This document shows, piece by piece, positions 21,469-30,897 of a DNA stretch of 64,000 nt. Source of the DNA: Marinoscillum sp964351625 (lineage in GTDB: Bacteria; Bacteroidota; Bacteroidia; Cytophagales; Cyclobacteriaceae). Position 1 is the first letter of the stretch; each line of letters opens with the position of its first letter. Made by a program: the position numbers and the translations under genes. The DNA lies in contig CAYGOV010000003.1 of assembly GCA_964351625.1 (NCBI GenBank), positions 1 through 64,000 of the forward strand, in the 5' to 3' direction. The notes under the pieces were generated by a model. That model saw only the letters and a program-made list of their open reading frames with translations. It made no database searches and was not told where the DNA came from.

Positions 21469-22683
21469 CTAAATGTCAGGCACTACCCAGCTTTGTAATG
21501 ATTGCTTTACGCTCATCCTGCTATAGATCTGCGTGGTGGCATCTTTGGTGTGCCCCATTGCGGATCCTACTTTCTCTGTGGTGTTTCCTATACCCACCAT
21601 CCAGCTACCGAAGCTATGCCTTGCTACTTTGTTGCTTATGTTCTTATTGATACCAAGCAAGGTAGCTATACGCTTGAGTCGCTTGTTATACTTCTGTTCA
21701 CTGATAAGGTCAGGAAATAAGACTTGCTCAGGATTATTAGCTGTCAGAACAGCATACCCATTGATGATTTCCAGTGCATCGGGAAAGAGCCGGATCACAA
21801 AGCGTTCATCATTCTTGGTGCGGTGGCCTTCTAGATAATAGATGGTTTTCTTTTCTTGATGCTCATTAAGGGTAGTCGATTTAAAGTTGCCATTGGTGAG
21901 TACTCTTAGATCGGAGAAATAAAGTCCTGTAAGTGTCTGAAGGAAGAAGAGGACTTTGTAAAAGTCATCTGTAGAATCTTCAAGTACAGTAGTCTTGAAT
22001 TTCGTAATCTCGTCAATGTCTAGCTTAACGTGGGTCGGATTGTTCCTAGCTCGGTATCCCTGGAATAGGCGAGGAGTGAAGTCCACTAGCTTCCGCTTGG
22101 CAGCAGCATCATAGATTACCTGAAACTTATCAAAGTGCTTGGCTCTAGTCGTTTTCATCAGGTTATGCTTTGCGGAGAGGTAATCCTTAAAGTCTTCCAA
22201 TAGCTCTGGAGTGATTACGTCAAATGGGATATTGGGATTAAAGTCGTCCAATTTGACCAAGAAGGATTGGTAGGCCTGAATGGTGCGATAGGCTAGCTTC
22301 TCCTCGTCCTGTTTTTTCTTATTGATGTTTCGCACAAAGTCCCGAGCGAAGTTGTTAAAGCTCATGGTCTTTTCAGGGTTCCTGAAGTGATCCTTAATGC
22401 TTTTGACAGTCATAGGAGTATTCTTCATAGCTAAAGCGGATACGTGTCGCCTGGCTTCTCCCAATAGCTCGTTGATCTTGTCATTGACCAGTAGGTCATT
22501 GCGAACCCAATGGCCATTGCGAGCATCGCCAACCCAATCCTTGAAATGGATCTTTGGAATCTTGTCTAAAGGAATGTAATCCGTCTTACCAGCGAAGTAG
22601 ATTCTAAGGTAAACGGTAGCAAGTCCGTTCTTGCTTTTGTATTTCAGGCGGTTGTACTCGATGTTGATAGTTGGATAATTCAT
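21469..22683 (-). CDS. tyrosine recombinase / integrase of the island
   Basis: The protein has 404 aa from the ATG at 22683 (MNYPTINIEYNRLKYKSKNG); a GTG at 22716 is in frame but less typical. The N-terminal arm-binding domain (residues 1-90) and SAM-like core-binding domain (~110-215) are of the common Bacteroidota phage-integrase type. The catalytic domain has R355 (ARHSFGSW), GH in 'AMGHTKDATTQ' and the nucleophile Y387 (QIYSRM). The first catalytic Arg, normally TGLR-x-S-D, reads T-G-L-Y255-F-S-D. IntDOT of CTnDOT is also known to lack this Arg, so the enzyme may still work. It lies 160 bases from a tRNA-fMet gene, a plausible attachment site. Confidence 0.9.
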   Translation of the reverse strand: MNYPTINIEYNRLKYKSKNGLATVYLRIYFAGKTDYIPLDKIPKIHFKDWVGDARNGHWVRNDLLVNDKINELLGEARRHVSALAMKNTPMTVKSIKDHFRNPEKTMSFNNFARDFVRNINKKKQDEEKLAYRTIQAYQSFLVKLDDFNPNIPFDVITPELLEDFKDYLSAKHNLMKTTRAKHFDKFQVIYDAAAKRKLVDFTPRLFQGYRARNNPTHVKLDIDEITKFKTTVLEDSTDDFYKVLFFLQTLTGLYFSDLRVLTNGNFKSTTLNEHQEKKTIYYLEGHRTKNDERFVIRLFPDALEIINGYAVLTANNPEQVLFPDLISEQKYNKRLKRIATLLGINKNISNKVARHSFGSWMVGIGNTTEKVGSAMGHTKDATTQIYSRMSVKQSLQSWVVPDI

Positions 22684-22778
22684 GTCATAGTGTGGTTTAG
22701 TGATGAACCTTGACACAAATTATAATAGTAGGATTAATAGTAAAAACTAGTAATTCTACGCAATCCCCCGAAATTGAA

Positions 22779-22817
22779 AAACCCCTTAACTCATTGATAT
22801 TCAGAGTTAAGGGGTTT
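22779..22817 (-). terminator. terminator after tRNA-fMet
   Basis: AAACCCCTTAACTC (22779-22792) is the perfect complement of GAGTTAAGGGGTTT (22804-22817), with an 11-base loop. On the minus strand the stem runs into GGGGTTTTTC. It lies about 30 bases after the tRNA and before the integrase start, insulating the integrase from tRNA transcription. Confidence 0.9.
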
Positions 22818-22845
22818 CGTAGAGCTTCATTGAGTTGCTCAAAAG

Positions 22846-22918
<73 letters not shown>

Positions 22919-23128
22919 ATATGAGTGCAAAAGTAAGAAGCTATGGCTTATTACCAAAGAGATATTGATAATTATTTGTTTCATGTGATTTTGAGCATAT
23001 TTCCTGAAGGAATATCCTTTAGGTTATTACCACTTAAACCCTACAATTGGCATGAATATACCCTCCAGACGGTATATGTTGAGCGTTTATACCCAAATAA
23101 CTTAGCAAAGAAAAAAAACTGTAAAATT

Positions 23129-24907
23129 ATGAAACGAATTAGACGCTTGACCTTCTGCTTCGCTATTTGCCTGGGATTTATTGTCACAGATGTAGTAGCT
23201 CAGAAATTGCCTTTTGGTAAAAAGGGAGATGACACCTCAGAACCAACCAACGATGATTCCTCAGATGAGGAAGGTGGCTTTGCTGGTAAAATGAAATCAA
23301 AGGTAAAAAACTTCAATCCAATGAAGACCCTTGGTAAGCTTGCTGGCAACTTGCTAACCTCCACGACAGACGACCTATCTACTTTATCCATGCAGGTTAT
23401 TTTCATGCAAAACCTTTATCCTAGTGAGACAGAAACGGTAGAGACCGAATACTTTGGGTTTTGGCAACCAGGTATGGATATGGCTGGTATATTGTTTCTG
23501 AAAAAAGAAGGGGTGGGAATGAGCAAGATTGATGGTTCAGTGAAGATTGATAATATCGAGACTGAGCATGTGGCCAATGGTTTCTATGGAGGAATAGTCG
23601 AGCAAAATAGTGGTTCTCATACTGTTGACATCACCACCGTAAAGGGAGATAAAGCTACCCTCAAAGCTGATCCAGTTGATCCAATAGAAATAGTGAGTGT
23701 AAATGGAGTGCCTAGGGGTGAAGTGGTGGACATCAACATGGATGAAGATTTAGTTTTAGTACTGAAAAATCCTGTCGGAGCAAAAGATTACTTCTATGTG
23801 TCTGTTTTGGGCAAAGTGATGGGCATTCGCGGGTTTAATGAGTTGGGTTTCTTTAAACCGACTGATAAAATAGTTATTCCTAAAGAAGCATTTAGACACA
23901 CAGGAACTCCTGCCTACAAGTTTGAGCAAGGAAGCAACTATATCTTGGTGCAACGCACCTCGGAGAAGATTATGAACGTGCCAGGTGTAGGTGCAGCACA
24001 GGTGATCTCAGGTGCCATGGATTGGTCGCCAATTAATCTAGTTGGAGATCAAAAGACCTTCTTAGGAATCGGAATGGATGAATTTAATGCGTCCTATAAG
24101 GTAAAGAAAGACGATGGATTTAAAGTTGACGCAAGTAAACCAAATGCCTTCTGGGGGCCACCATTATCTGAACCTAAAAAGTTAGCTATGGCATCATTCG
24201 TAGTGAGAGCTACAGAACTGAAACAGCAGCAATCAAGCGTATCTTCTAGTACCTCTGGAAACGTCACTACCACAACCACCACGACTACCACTAAGACTTT
24301 TCCTAAGGTGCCAGACGCATATTGGGATCAATTGGTGAATGAATTTTATAAGAAGTTTGAGGCCGCACTTCTTTCAGAAATGAACGTGCAAATCATTCCA
24401 ATTGAAACTACAATGAAGGCAAGTCAATATCAAAACCTTTACGCTACAATGGATACGGTTACAGAGGAAGTAGTCGTGAAGCCTTATAAAGGCTGTAAAC
24501 TATTACTACCTACAACTGCAGGTGAAATGTGGTCTACCAGAAGTAGTACCTTTCCGAATGATAAACCTGAGATCAAATTGCTCGATGAGCTAGGTGTCGA
24601 TGGTATTATTTCAGTGACGGTAGATTGTGCTATGTCTTGGGAGGATTTCTCTTTGAGTCCTAGATTTTCATTTAAAATAGATGGTCCAACCAATGGTTGG
24701 AAAGTAGGACCTACTACCTACGCAAGTGGATTAATAACTGGTCCAGGGCAGGGTGTAGATGATACGCAGAATGCAGCCAATGTGGTTGATCAACTCAATA
24801 AGATCATGAATGTAGATCGCCAAATTGCATTGTTCAAAGAAGCTATGGCCGGATTGAAAGCTGACGAAAAAGGTAAGGGCTACGAGAAAATCTGGAATTT
24901 GAAGTAA
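23129..24907 (+). CDS. exported protein of unknown function, 592 aa
   Basis: The start at ATG 23129 is chosen because it opens a clear Sec signal peptide (MKRIRRLTFCFAICLGFIVT, cleavage after VVAQ). The frame extends upstream to 22943, but only through non-coding-like sequence. The mature start is low-complexity and acidic (DDTSEPTNDDSSDEEGG). The middle is beta-rich with no domain I recognise. Residues ~375-395 hold a run of Thr (VTTTTTTTTTKTF) that looks like a linker. 'DELGVDGIISVTVDCAMSWEDFSLSPRFSF' resembles periplasmic beta-strand proteins of Bacteroidota. There is no T9SS tail, so it is probably periplasmic. It is the first host gene after the tRNA and converges on topA. Confidence 0.75.
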   Translation: MKRIRRLTFCFAICLGFIVTDVVAQKLPFGKKGDDTSEPTNDDSSDEEGGFAGKMKSKVKNFNPMKTLGKLAGNLLTSTTDDLSTLSMQVIFMQNLYPSETETVETEYFGFWQPGMDMAGILFLKKEGVGMSKIDGSVKIDNIETEHVANGFYGGIVEQNSGSHTVDITTVKGDKATLKADPVDPIEIVSVNGVPRGEVVDINMDEDLVLVLKNPVGAKDYFYVSVLGKVMGIRGFNELGFFKPTDKIVIPKEAFRHTGTPAYKFEQGSNYILVQRTSEKIMNVPGVGAAQVISGAMDWSPINLVGDQKTFLGIGMDEFNASYKVKKDDGFKVDASKPNAFWGPPLSEPKKLAMASFVVRATELKQQQSSVSSSTSGNVTTTTTTTTTKTFPKVPDAYWDQLVNEFYKKFEAALLSEMNVQIIPIETTMKASQYQNLYATMDTVTEEVVVKPYKGCKLLLPTTAGEMWSTRSSTFPNDKPEIKLLDELGVDGIISVTVDCAMSWEDFSLSPRFSFKIDGPTNGWKVGPTTYASGLITGPGQGVDDTQNAANVVDQLNKIMNVDRQIALFKEAMAGLKADEKGKGYEKIWNLK

Positions 24908-24935
24908 TTAAAATCAATTGCCGAATCCCATAAAA

Positions 24936-24965
24936 AAGGGTCGCTCAATAAAATGGGCGACCCTT
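24936..24965. terminator. bidirectional terminator between convergent genes
   Basis: AAGGGTCGC (24936-24944) pairs with GCGACCCTT (24957-24965). The stem has A residues before and T residues after (ATAAAAAAGGG ... CCCTTATTT), so it can act for both the exported-protein gene and topA, which ends at 24988. Confidence 0.88.
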
Positions 24966-24987
24966 ATTTAATAATTTTACACCTAGC

Positions 24988-27318
24988 TTATTTAGCTGCT
25001 TTTCTTTTGAATCCACCTTTTTTCTTCTCAGGTGTTTTGTCAGCCAAATCTTTACACTCCTCGTAGGTCAATTCTTCTGGAACTTTGTCCTTAGGTATTT
25101 TGACGTTTTTCTTGCCAAACTTGATGTAAGCGCCATATCTACCGTTAAGTACCTGAACTTCAGGATCTTCATCAAAGGTCTTAATGAATTTGTTGGCATC
25201 TGCCTCACGCTTAGCAAGTATCAACTCTACAGCTTCGTCATAAGTGACTGTGAGTGGGTCATATTCTTTTCCTAAAGAGACGAATTTGCTGTCGTGACGT
25301 ATATAAGGTCCAAATCTCCCAATAGCTGCAGTCATCACCTTGTCTTCAAATTCACCAATATTACGAGGCAGTTTGAATAGCTCAAGTGCTTGTTCTAGAT
25401 CTATGCTTTCAAGAAATTGACCCTTTCGCAAGCTTGCATATTGTGGCTTTTCGTCCTCATCCGTTTCTGGAGACTCACCTAATTGCACATAAGCTCCAAA
25501 CTTACCCATTCGAGCATAAATTTTCTGACCAGTTTTAGGGTCATCGCCGAGCTCACGTGCTGCAGAGATATCAGCTCGTTCTATATTTTCGGTATTTTCC
25601 ACTTTGGTGTGAAACTTCCCATAGAATGAAGTCAACATGGCTTCCCATCCTAATAGTCCATTCGCTATGTCATCAAACTCTTTTTCCACATCAGCTGTGA
25701 AAGAATAATCTACCACATTGTCAAAATGCTCAATAAGGAAGTCATTCACAATCATTGCAATATTGGTTGGAAAGAGTTTGTTCTTTTCCGCTCCAGTTAC
25801 CTCAGTTTTAGTTGCAACCGTAATTTTATTTGCTTCCAATATCAATTCCTGATATTGTCTTTCACGTCCTTCTCGCTCTTCTTTTACTACATATTCTCGC
25901 TTTTGAATGGTCGAAATAGTAGGAGCATAAGTAGATGGTCTACCAATTCCTTTTTCTTCAAGTTGCTTTACCAAACTAGCTTCCGTATAGCGAGCAGGAG
26001 GTCTGGTGAAACCTTCTTTTCCGATCATTCTTTGTAGGCTGAGTGCTTGACCTATGTTCAAAGGAGGTAGCATAGATTTCTGTTCTTCATCCTCTTCATC
26101 GTCAGTAGACTCAAGGTAAGCTTTCAAAAATCCTTCAAACTTGATCACCTCACCACGTGCAACCAGTGTTTCTTCTGTTGTAGAAATGGATATAGTAGCA
26201 GTCGTTTTTTCTAGCTGAGCATCTGCCATCTGAGAAGCAATTGCTCTCTTCCATATCAGATCATATAGTCGACCTTCTGCAGTGCCACCAGAAGTGGTGT
26301 GCTTATGAAAATCTGTAGGCCTTATAGCTTCGTGAGCTTCTTGAGCACCTTGAGATTTTGTCTTGTAAATCCTGTTCTCAATAAATTCTTTACCATAAGC
26401 CGACGTAATTTCCGCATTTGCGCCATTGATGGCCTCTTGAGAAAGGTTTGTTGAGTCAGTTCTCATGTAGGTGATCTTACCAGCCTCATATAGCTTCTGT
26501 GCCAGCGACATGGTGTAAGATACCGAGTAACCTAATTTTCTACTCGCCTCTTGCTGAAGGGTAGAAGTTGTAAATGGTGCTGCAGGGCTTTTCTTTGCTG
26601 GCTTGGTTTCTAGGTTTTGAATTTTAAATTCCGCACCAACACATTTTTTTAAGAAAGCGTCAGCTTCTGCTTCTACTTTGAAACGTGTGCCCAATTCAGC
26701 CTGCAGAATTTTCCCCTCATCTAGGGTAAAGCTTGCAGTGATCTTAAAGCTCGAAAGCGCATCAAATTTATCAATCTCACGCTCGCGCTCCACCACCATT
26801 CTCACAGCTACAGACTGTACCCTGCCAGCCGAAAGTCCACGTCTTACTTTTTTCCAGAGGACTGGTGAAAGTTCAAAGCCAACCAAACGATCTAATATCC
26901 TACGGGCCTGCTGTGCATTCACCAAATCGATATCAATACCCCGTGGATTTTGAATCGCATTTTGGATAGCATTCTTAGTGATTTCTCTAAAGACAATGCG
27001 TCTCGTTTTAGAGTCATCGAGGTTTAAAGCCTCCTTTAAATGCCAAGAAATGGCTTCTCCCTCACGGTCATCATCACTCGCTAGGTAGATTATTTCAGCA
27101 TCTTTGGTAAGCTTCTTTAGCTCTTTGATGATATCCTTTTTATCCGCAGACACTTCATAAGTCGGTTTGAAACCATTCTTTATGTCTATCGCCTTGTCGC
27201 CTTTCGGTAGGTCACGTACGTGTCCGTACGAAGATTTTACCTGGTAGTCTTTTCCCAAATATCCTTCAATCGTTTTCGCCTTTGCCGGGGACTCTACTAT
27301 AACCAGATTTTTTGCCAT
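24988..27318 (-). CDS. topA: DNA topoisomerase I (type IA)
   Basis: This 776-aa enzyme relaxes negative supercoils through a 5'-phosphotyrosine link. It has an N-terminal Toprim domain (NLVIVESPAKAKTIEGYLG at the start, 'YLASDDDREGEAISWHL' for the metal-binding acidic triad) and the active-site Tyr near residue 283 in 'GKITYMRTDSTNLS'. C-terminal topoisomerase repeats ('GRFGPYIRHDSKFVSL', 'GRYGAYIKFGKKNVKIP') replace the zinc fingers of the E. coli enzyme, and the protein ends in a Lys-rich tail. Length and order are normal for Bacteroidota. It is transcribed divergently from the SixA-type gene with a 120-base spacer. Confidence 0.97.
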   Translation of the reverse strand: MAKNLVIVESPAKAKTIEGYLGKDYQVKSSYGHVRDLPKGDKAIDIKNGFKPTYEVSADKKDIIKELKKLTKDAEIIYLASDDDREGEAISWHLKEALNLDDSKTRRIVFREITKNAIQNAIQNPRGIDIDLVNAQQARRILDRLVGFELSPVLWKKVRRGLSAGRVQSVAVRMVVEREREIDKFDALSSFKITASFTLDEGKILQAELGTRFKVEAEADAFLKKCVGAEFKIQNLETKPAKKSPAAPFTTSTLQQEASRKLGYSVSYTMSLAQKLYEAGKITYMRTDSTNLSQEAINGANAEITSAYGKEFIENRIYKTKSQGAQEAHEAIRPTDFHKHTTSGGTAEGRLYDLIWKRAIASQMADAQLEKTTATISISTTEETLVARGEVIKFEGFLKAYLESTDDEEDEEQKSMLPPLNIGQALSLQRMIGKEGFTRPPARYTEASLVKQLEEKGIGRPSTYAPTISTIQKREYVVKEEREGRERQYQELILEANKITVATKTEVTGAEKNKLFPTNIAMIVNDFLIEHFDNVVDYSFTADVEKEFDDIANGLLGWEAMLTSFYGKFHTKVENTENIERADISAARELGDDPKTGQKIYARMGKFGAYVQLGESPETDEDEKPQYASLRKGQFLESIDLEQALELFKLPRNIGEFEDKVMTAAIGRFGPYIRHDSKFVSLGKEYDPLTVTYDEAVELILAKREADANKFIKTFDEDPEVQVLNGRYGAYIKFGKKNVKIPKDKVPEELTYEECKDLADKTPEKKKGGFKRKAAK

Positions 27319-27438
27319 TATTTATTTTTTAACCGTGGGTAAATATCCTAAATTAAATCTATTCTAACCTGAAGCAATACTTGGAGCCAAAGGTTTTTCT
27401 ATACTTTTGATTGCAACTTTAACTACAAAAAAGCTCAA

Positions 27439-27915
27439 ATGGTAAGGAATCTTTATTTATTGAGACATGGACAGGCTGAACATGCAATGAACACAAATGA
27501 TTTCGATAGGTCACTTACCCCAAAGGGTGCATCAGATATTGTAGCTCTAGGTTCGAAGCTCAAAGCTGATGGTTTTTTACCTGATATTGTGTTTTGCAGC
27601 CCTTCTTTACGTACACGTCAGACCGCAGAGATTCTACTTTCAGCTTTAGGCTCTGATATTTATGTGGAATATATAGATGAGATATATGAAGCTTCTGTCA
27701 AGACGCTATTTGATACCGTAGTTTCTGCGGATATGAATCATCATGATGTTTTATTGATTGGTCACAATCCTGCCATTTCCTATTTGAATGATTATTTGAC
27801 AAAAGAGAATAATAGGGATCTTTCGCCCGGCCAGATTTCTAAAATAACCTTTGCTGACCAGTCTTGGGATGAAATATCTAAAGGAACAGGCAATTCTGTG
27901 TCATTAGAATTGTAA
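27439..27915 (+). CDS. SixA-type phosphohistidine phosphatase (histidine phosphatase family)
   Basis: This 158-aa cytoplasmic protein begins MVRNLYLLRHGQAEH, the R-H-G catalytic motif in which the His forms the phospho-enzyme. 'PKGASDIVALG' and 'CSPSLRTRQTAEIL' carry the second Arg, and 'HHDVLLIGHNPAISYL' the second catalytic His. The short length and lack of a cap domain match SixA, which removes phosphate from phosphohistidine in relay proteins; the actual substrate here is unknown. It ends 5 bases before the convergent thioredoxin gene. Confidence 0.88.
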   Translation: MVRNLYLLRHGQAEHAMNTNDFDRSLTPKGASDIVALGSKLKADGFLPDIVFCSPSLRTRQTAEILLSALGSDIYVEYIDEIYEASVKTLFDTVVSADMNHHDVLLIGHNPAISYLNDYLTKENNRDLSPGQISKITFADQSWDEISKGTGNSVSLEL

Positions 27916-27920
27916 CAACT

Positions 27921-28502
27921 TTACTTTTCCTTTGGCAATAAGCCTAAAAGAAACTCCTTGAATTCTTCCGAATCATATTGAGCCATGCCCATTTGCTTTA
28001 CTACTATTTTACCTTCTGGAGAAATGATGAACGTAGTAGGTATAGAGCGCGATTGAAATACTTTGGGAGTTTTGCTGGCGCCAAAATAGATTGGTAAATC
28101 AAATTTCTTTCTAGCAACAAAATCAATAGCTTTATTCGGATCTTGATCTACAGATACCATTACGAATCGTACACGATCACCGACTTTATTATATAGATCA
28201 TTGATGTCAGGCATCTCTGCGATACAAGGTGGACACCAAGTAGCCCAGAAATTGAGAAAAATTACTTCACCTTTGAATTGGGAAAAATCCACCACTTTGC
28301 CAGACGCATCCGTAAGTTGAAGGTTGTAGTCGGCAGCTACTTTCTCATCCAGTTGATCAGGAGATATAAAACCTGTGGCAAGAACTACTCGCTGTATTTG
28401 CCCTATGACTTGGGTGTGAAGTCCTGTTACATAGAGGGTTAATCCCACAGCCACAAGCACCATCCATTCAATCAATTCTCTACGATAGGTTTTCTTCTTC
28501 AT
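27921..28502 (-). CDS. TlpA/ResA-type membrane-anchored thioredoxin
   Basis: The protein has 193 aa from ATG 28502; a start seven codons upstream is possible. One N-terminal membrane anchor (WMVLVAVGLTLYVTGLH) is followed by a periplasmic thioredoxin domain with W-A-T-W-C90-P-P-C93 and the cis-Pro loop 'IPTTFIISPEGKIV'. 'LTDASGKVVDFSQFKGEVIFLNFW' is the usual TlpA entry strand. Such proteins reduce disulfides in exported proteins or cytochrome c maturation partners. It faces the SixA gene and is divergent from tex. Confidence 0.9.
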   Translation of the reverse strand: MKKKTYRRELIEWMVLVAVGLTLYVTGLHTQVIGQIQRVVLATGFISPDQLDEKVAADYNLQLTDASGKVVDFSQFKGEVIFLNFWATWCPPCIAEMPDINDLYNKVGDRVRFVMVSVDQDPNKAIDFVARKKFDLPIYFGASKTPKVFQSRSIPTTFIISPEGKIVVKQMGMAQYDSEEFKEFLLGLLPKEK

Positions 28503-28617
28503 GGCTCTTAAAAATATTACCAATTAACTAACGCAAACCTTGACTTTAAAATCATAGAAATGATATTTTTGGCACCCGATTATCATTAGTCGGACATTTA
28601 GCGATTAAAAACTATTC

Positions 28618-30897
28618 ATGATCAACTATTCTGCAAAGATAGCCCAAGAGCTTTCCCTTCAATCCCGATTCGTAACAGCCACTATTCAACTTTTAGATGA
28701 AGGCGGTACTGTTCCCTTTATCTCTAGATATCGAAAAGAACTTACAGGTACCATGGACGAGGTACAAGTAGCAAATGTCCGGGATAGGCTTACGCAATTG
28801 AGAGATTTGGACAAGCGCAGAGAGGCGATTTTGAAATCTATAGACGAGCAAGAGAAACTGACACCTGAGTTGAAGCAAAAGATAGATCAGGCTGAGACAA
28901 TGAGTGCTTTGGAAGATCTGTATTTGCCATACAAACCAAAGCGTAAAACCAAAGCTTCTGTGGCTAAGGAAAAGGGACTTGAGCCGCTTGCAAAAAGACT
29001 TTGGGATCAAAGACAGGGCAGTCCTGATGATTGGGCTGCCGAGTTCATAGATACAGAGAAGGGTGTTGAAAACATTGAAGAAGCACTCCAAGGTGCTAGA
29101 GATATCATGGCTGAGTGGGTAAGTGAAGATGCGCAAGCACGCGAGAAGGTTAGAAACCTTTTCAAATCTGAAGGCAAGGTGCTTTCTAAAATATTGAAGG
29201 GAAAAGAAGTTGAAGGGCAGAAATACAAAGACTACTTCGAGTGGGAAGAATCTTTGAAAAGCATACCATCTCATAGATTGCTGGCTATCAGAAGAGGAGA
29301 GAAGGAGGGAATCTTAGCGATGGACACTTATGTGGAAGAGTCAAGTGCTGTTGATTTGCTCAATCGTCAGTTTTTGATCAGTCAAAATGAGTCTTCGGGA
29401 CACTTGGAGATTGCCGTTAAAGATGCTTACAAACGTCTAATCAAGCCAAGTATTGAAACAGAGGCACGTTTGGAAAGTAAAAAAGCTGCCGATTTAGAAG
29501 CCATCAATGTATTTGTTGACAATGTCAAGCAACTATTATTAGCTGCTCCTTTGGGGCAAAAGGCAGTTCTTGCCCTTGATCCTGGATTTCGTACAGGCTG
29601 CAAAGTGGTGTGCCTTGACAGACAAGGTAAGCTTCTTGATCATACGGCTATCTATCCAAATGAACCAAAGAAAGACATTCAAACCTCAGGAGCGATTATC
29701 GCAGCATTTTGCCAAAAGTATGAAATAGAAGCCATAGCAATAGGCAATGGTACGGCGAGTAGAGAAACAGAGCAATTTGTAAAAGGAATTGGACTTCCAA
29801 AGTCTATCATCATTGCAATGGTGAATGAAAGTGGCGCTTCTATTTACTCTGCTTCTGATGTAGCACGGGAAGAGTTTGGTGATTATGATCTTACAGTACG
29901 TGGTGCAGTTTCCATCGGTAGACGCATGATGGATCCATTGGCGGAGTTGGTGAAGATAGATGCCAAGTCAATAGGCGTAGGTCAGTATCAGCATGATGTG
30001 GATCAGAATGCCCTAAAAACCTCTCTAGATGATACTGTGATGAGTTGTGTAAATGGTGTTGGTGTGGAACTCAATACAGCAAGTAAGCAACTGCTTACAT
30101 ACGTCTCTGGACTAGGACCACAGCTCGCCGAGAATATTGTCAATTTTAGAAATGAGCATGGGGCTTTCAAAAGCAGAGAACAGCTTAAATCAATACCGAG
30201 GCTGGGAGATAAAGCCTACGAACAGGCTGCAGGGTTCTTAAGGATCAAAGGTGCTGGAAATATTTTGGATGAAAGTGCTGTGCACCCTGAGCGCTATGAA
30301 ACAGTCAATACCATGGCTAAAGATTTGGGATGCACTGTCGAAGATTTGGTGAGGGATGCCAGTTTGAGAACTAGAATTGATTTGAAAAAATATGTTTCCG
30401 GAGATTTAGGACTGCCTACGCTTAAAGATATTGTTGATGAACTTGCTAAGCCAGGACGTGATCCAAGAGAGCAGTTTGAAACATTCTCCTTTGCTGACAA
30501 TGTCCATGAGGTGAAAGACTTATCTATAGGTATGAAATTACCAGGGGTGGTTACCAATATCACCAAATTTGGAGCGTTTGTAGATATAGGAGTACATCAA
30601 GATGGTTTGGTACATGTGAGTCACCTTTCAGATTCATTTGTTTCAGATGCCGCAAAGGCTGTGAAACTCCAACAAAAGGTAAACGTAACAGTTCTTGAGG
30701 TTGATGTGGCAAGGAAGAGGATCTCTTTATCTATGAAATCAGATCCTTTCGGAAAGCCGGCGCCTAGAGCTTCTAAGACAAGTCCTAAACCCACAAGTTC
30801 TAAACCCACTAATGCAAAGCCGAGAAGAGAAGAAAAAGAGCCAGATGGTGACCTTCAGGCTAAACTTGCCATGTTAAAGGGTAAATTTGGGAAATGA
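28618..30897 (+). CDS. tex: Tex-family S1 RNA-binding transcription accessory protein
   Basis: This 759-aa protein has the full Tex layout: an N-terminal helical domain with 'FISRYRKELTGTMDEVQV', a YqgF-like RNase H fold at ~300-420 (KAVLALDPGFRTGCKVVCLD), helix-hairpin-helix repeats (~470-560, GLGPQLAENIVNFRNEHGAF), and a C-terminal S1 domain (~630-700, GVVTNITKFGAFVDIGVHQD). A basic, Pro/Ser-rich tail follows. Tex proteins act on transcription complexes and stalled RNA, and the yeast counterpart is Spt6. Its stop overlaps the start of the next lipoprotein gene by 4 bases (ATGA). Confidence 0.97.
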   Translation: MINYSAKIAQELSLQSRFVTATIQLLDEGGTVPFISRYRKELTGTMDEVQVANVRDRLTQLRDLDKRREAILKSIDEQEKLTPELKQKIDQAETMSALEDLYLPYKPKRKTKASVAKEKGLEPLAKRLWDQRQGSPDDWAAEFIDTEKGVENIEEALQGARDIMAEWVSEDAQAREKVRNLFKSEGKVLSKILKGKEVEGQKYKDYFEWEESLKSIPSHRLLAIRRGEKEGILAMDTYVEESSAVDLLNRQFLISQNESSGHLEIAVKDAYKRLIKPSIETEARLESKKAADLEAINVFVDNVKQLLLAAPLGQKAVLALDPGFRTGCKVVCLDRQGKLLDHTAIYPNEPKKDIQTSGAIIAAFCQKYEIEAIAIGNGTASRETEQFVKGIGLPKSIIIAMVNESGASIYSASDVAREEFGDYDLTVRGAVSIGRRMMDPLAELVKIDAKSIGVGQYQHDVDQNALKTSLDDTVMSCVNGVGVELNTASKQLLTYVSGLGPQLAENIVNFRNEHGAFKSREQLKSIPRLGDKAYEQAAGFLRIKGAGNILDESAVHPERYETVNTMAKDLGCTVEDLVRDASLRTRIDLKKYVSGDLGLPTLKDIVDELAKPGRDPREQFETFSFADNVHEVKDLSIGMKLPGVVTNITKFGAFVDIGVHQDGLVHVSHLSDSFVSDAAKAVKLQQKVNVTVLEVDVARKRISLSMKSDPFGKPAPRASKTSPKPTSSKPTNAKPRREEKEPDGDLQAKLAMLKGKFGK

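Larger units (their letters stand above)
400..22845. mobile_element. integrative element or satellite-like island with defence cargo (left edge approximate)
   Basis: The right edge lies between the integrase start and the 3' end of tRNA-fMet (22684-22845). The left edge is set only by the end of the host-type T9SS gene at 380; no second copy of the tRNA end was found there, so the left boundary could be elsewhere. The element contains an integrase, an excisionase-like HTH protein, a primase-helicase and iterons, with a recurrent GGTGTTTGTGTG motif throughout its spacers. No capsid, terminase or relaxase gene is visible. Cargo is type I restriction-modification, PutAbiC-like, RelA/SpoT, GIY-YIG and pVip genes. 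It could also be several stacked insertions rather than one unit. Confidence 0.55.

Noticed and set aside
22943..23128. 62-residue N-terminal extension of the exported protein
   Set aside because: The signal peptide starts at ATG 23129; the upstream part would bury it and looks non-coding.
24250..24300. ACC/ACT microsatellite in the exported-protein gene
   Set aside because: It encodes a Thr linker in frame; no evidence for slippage or phase variation.
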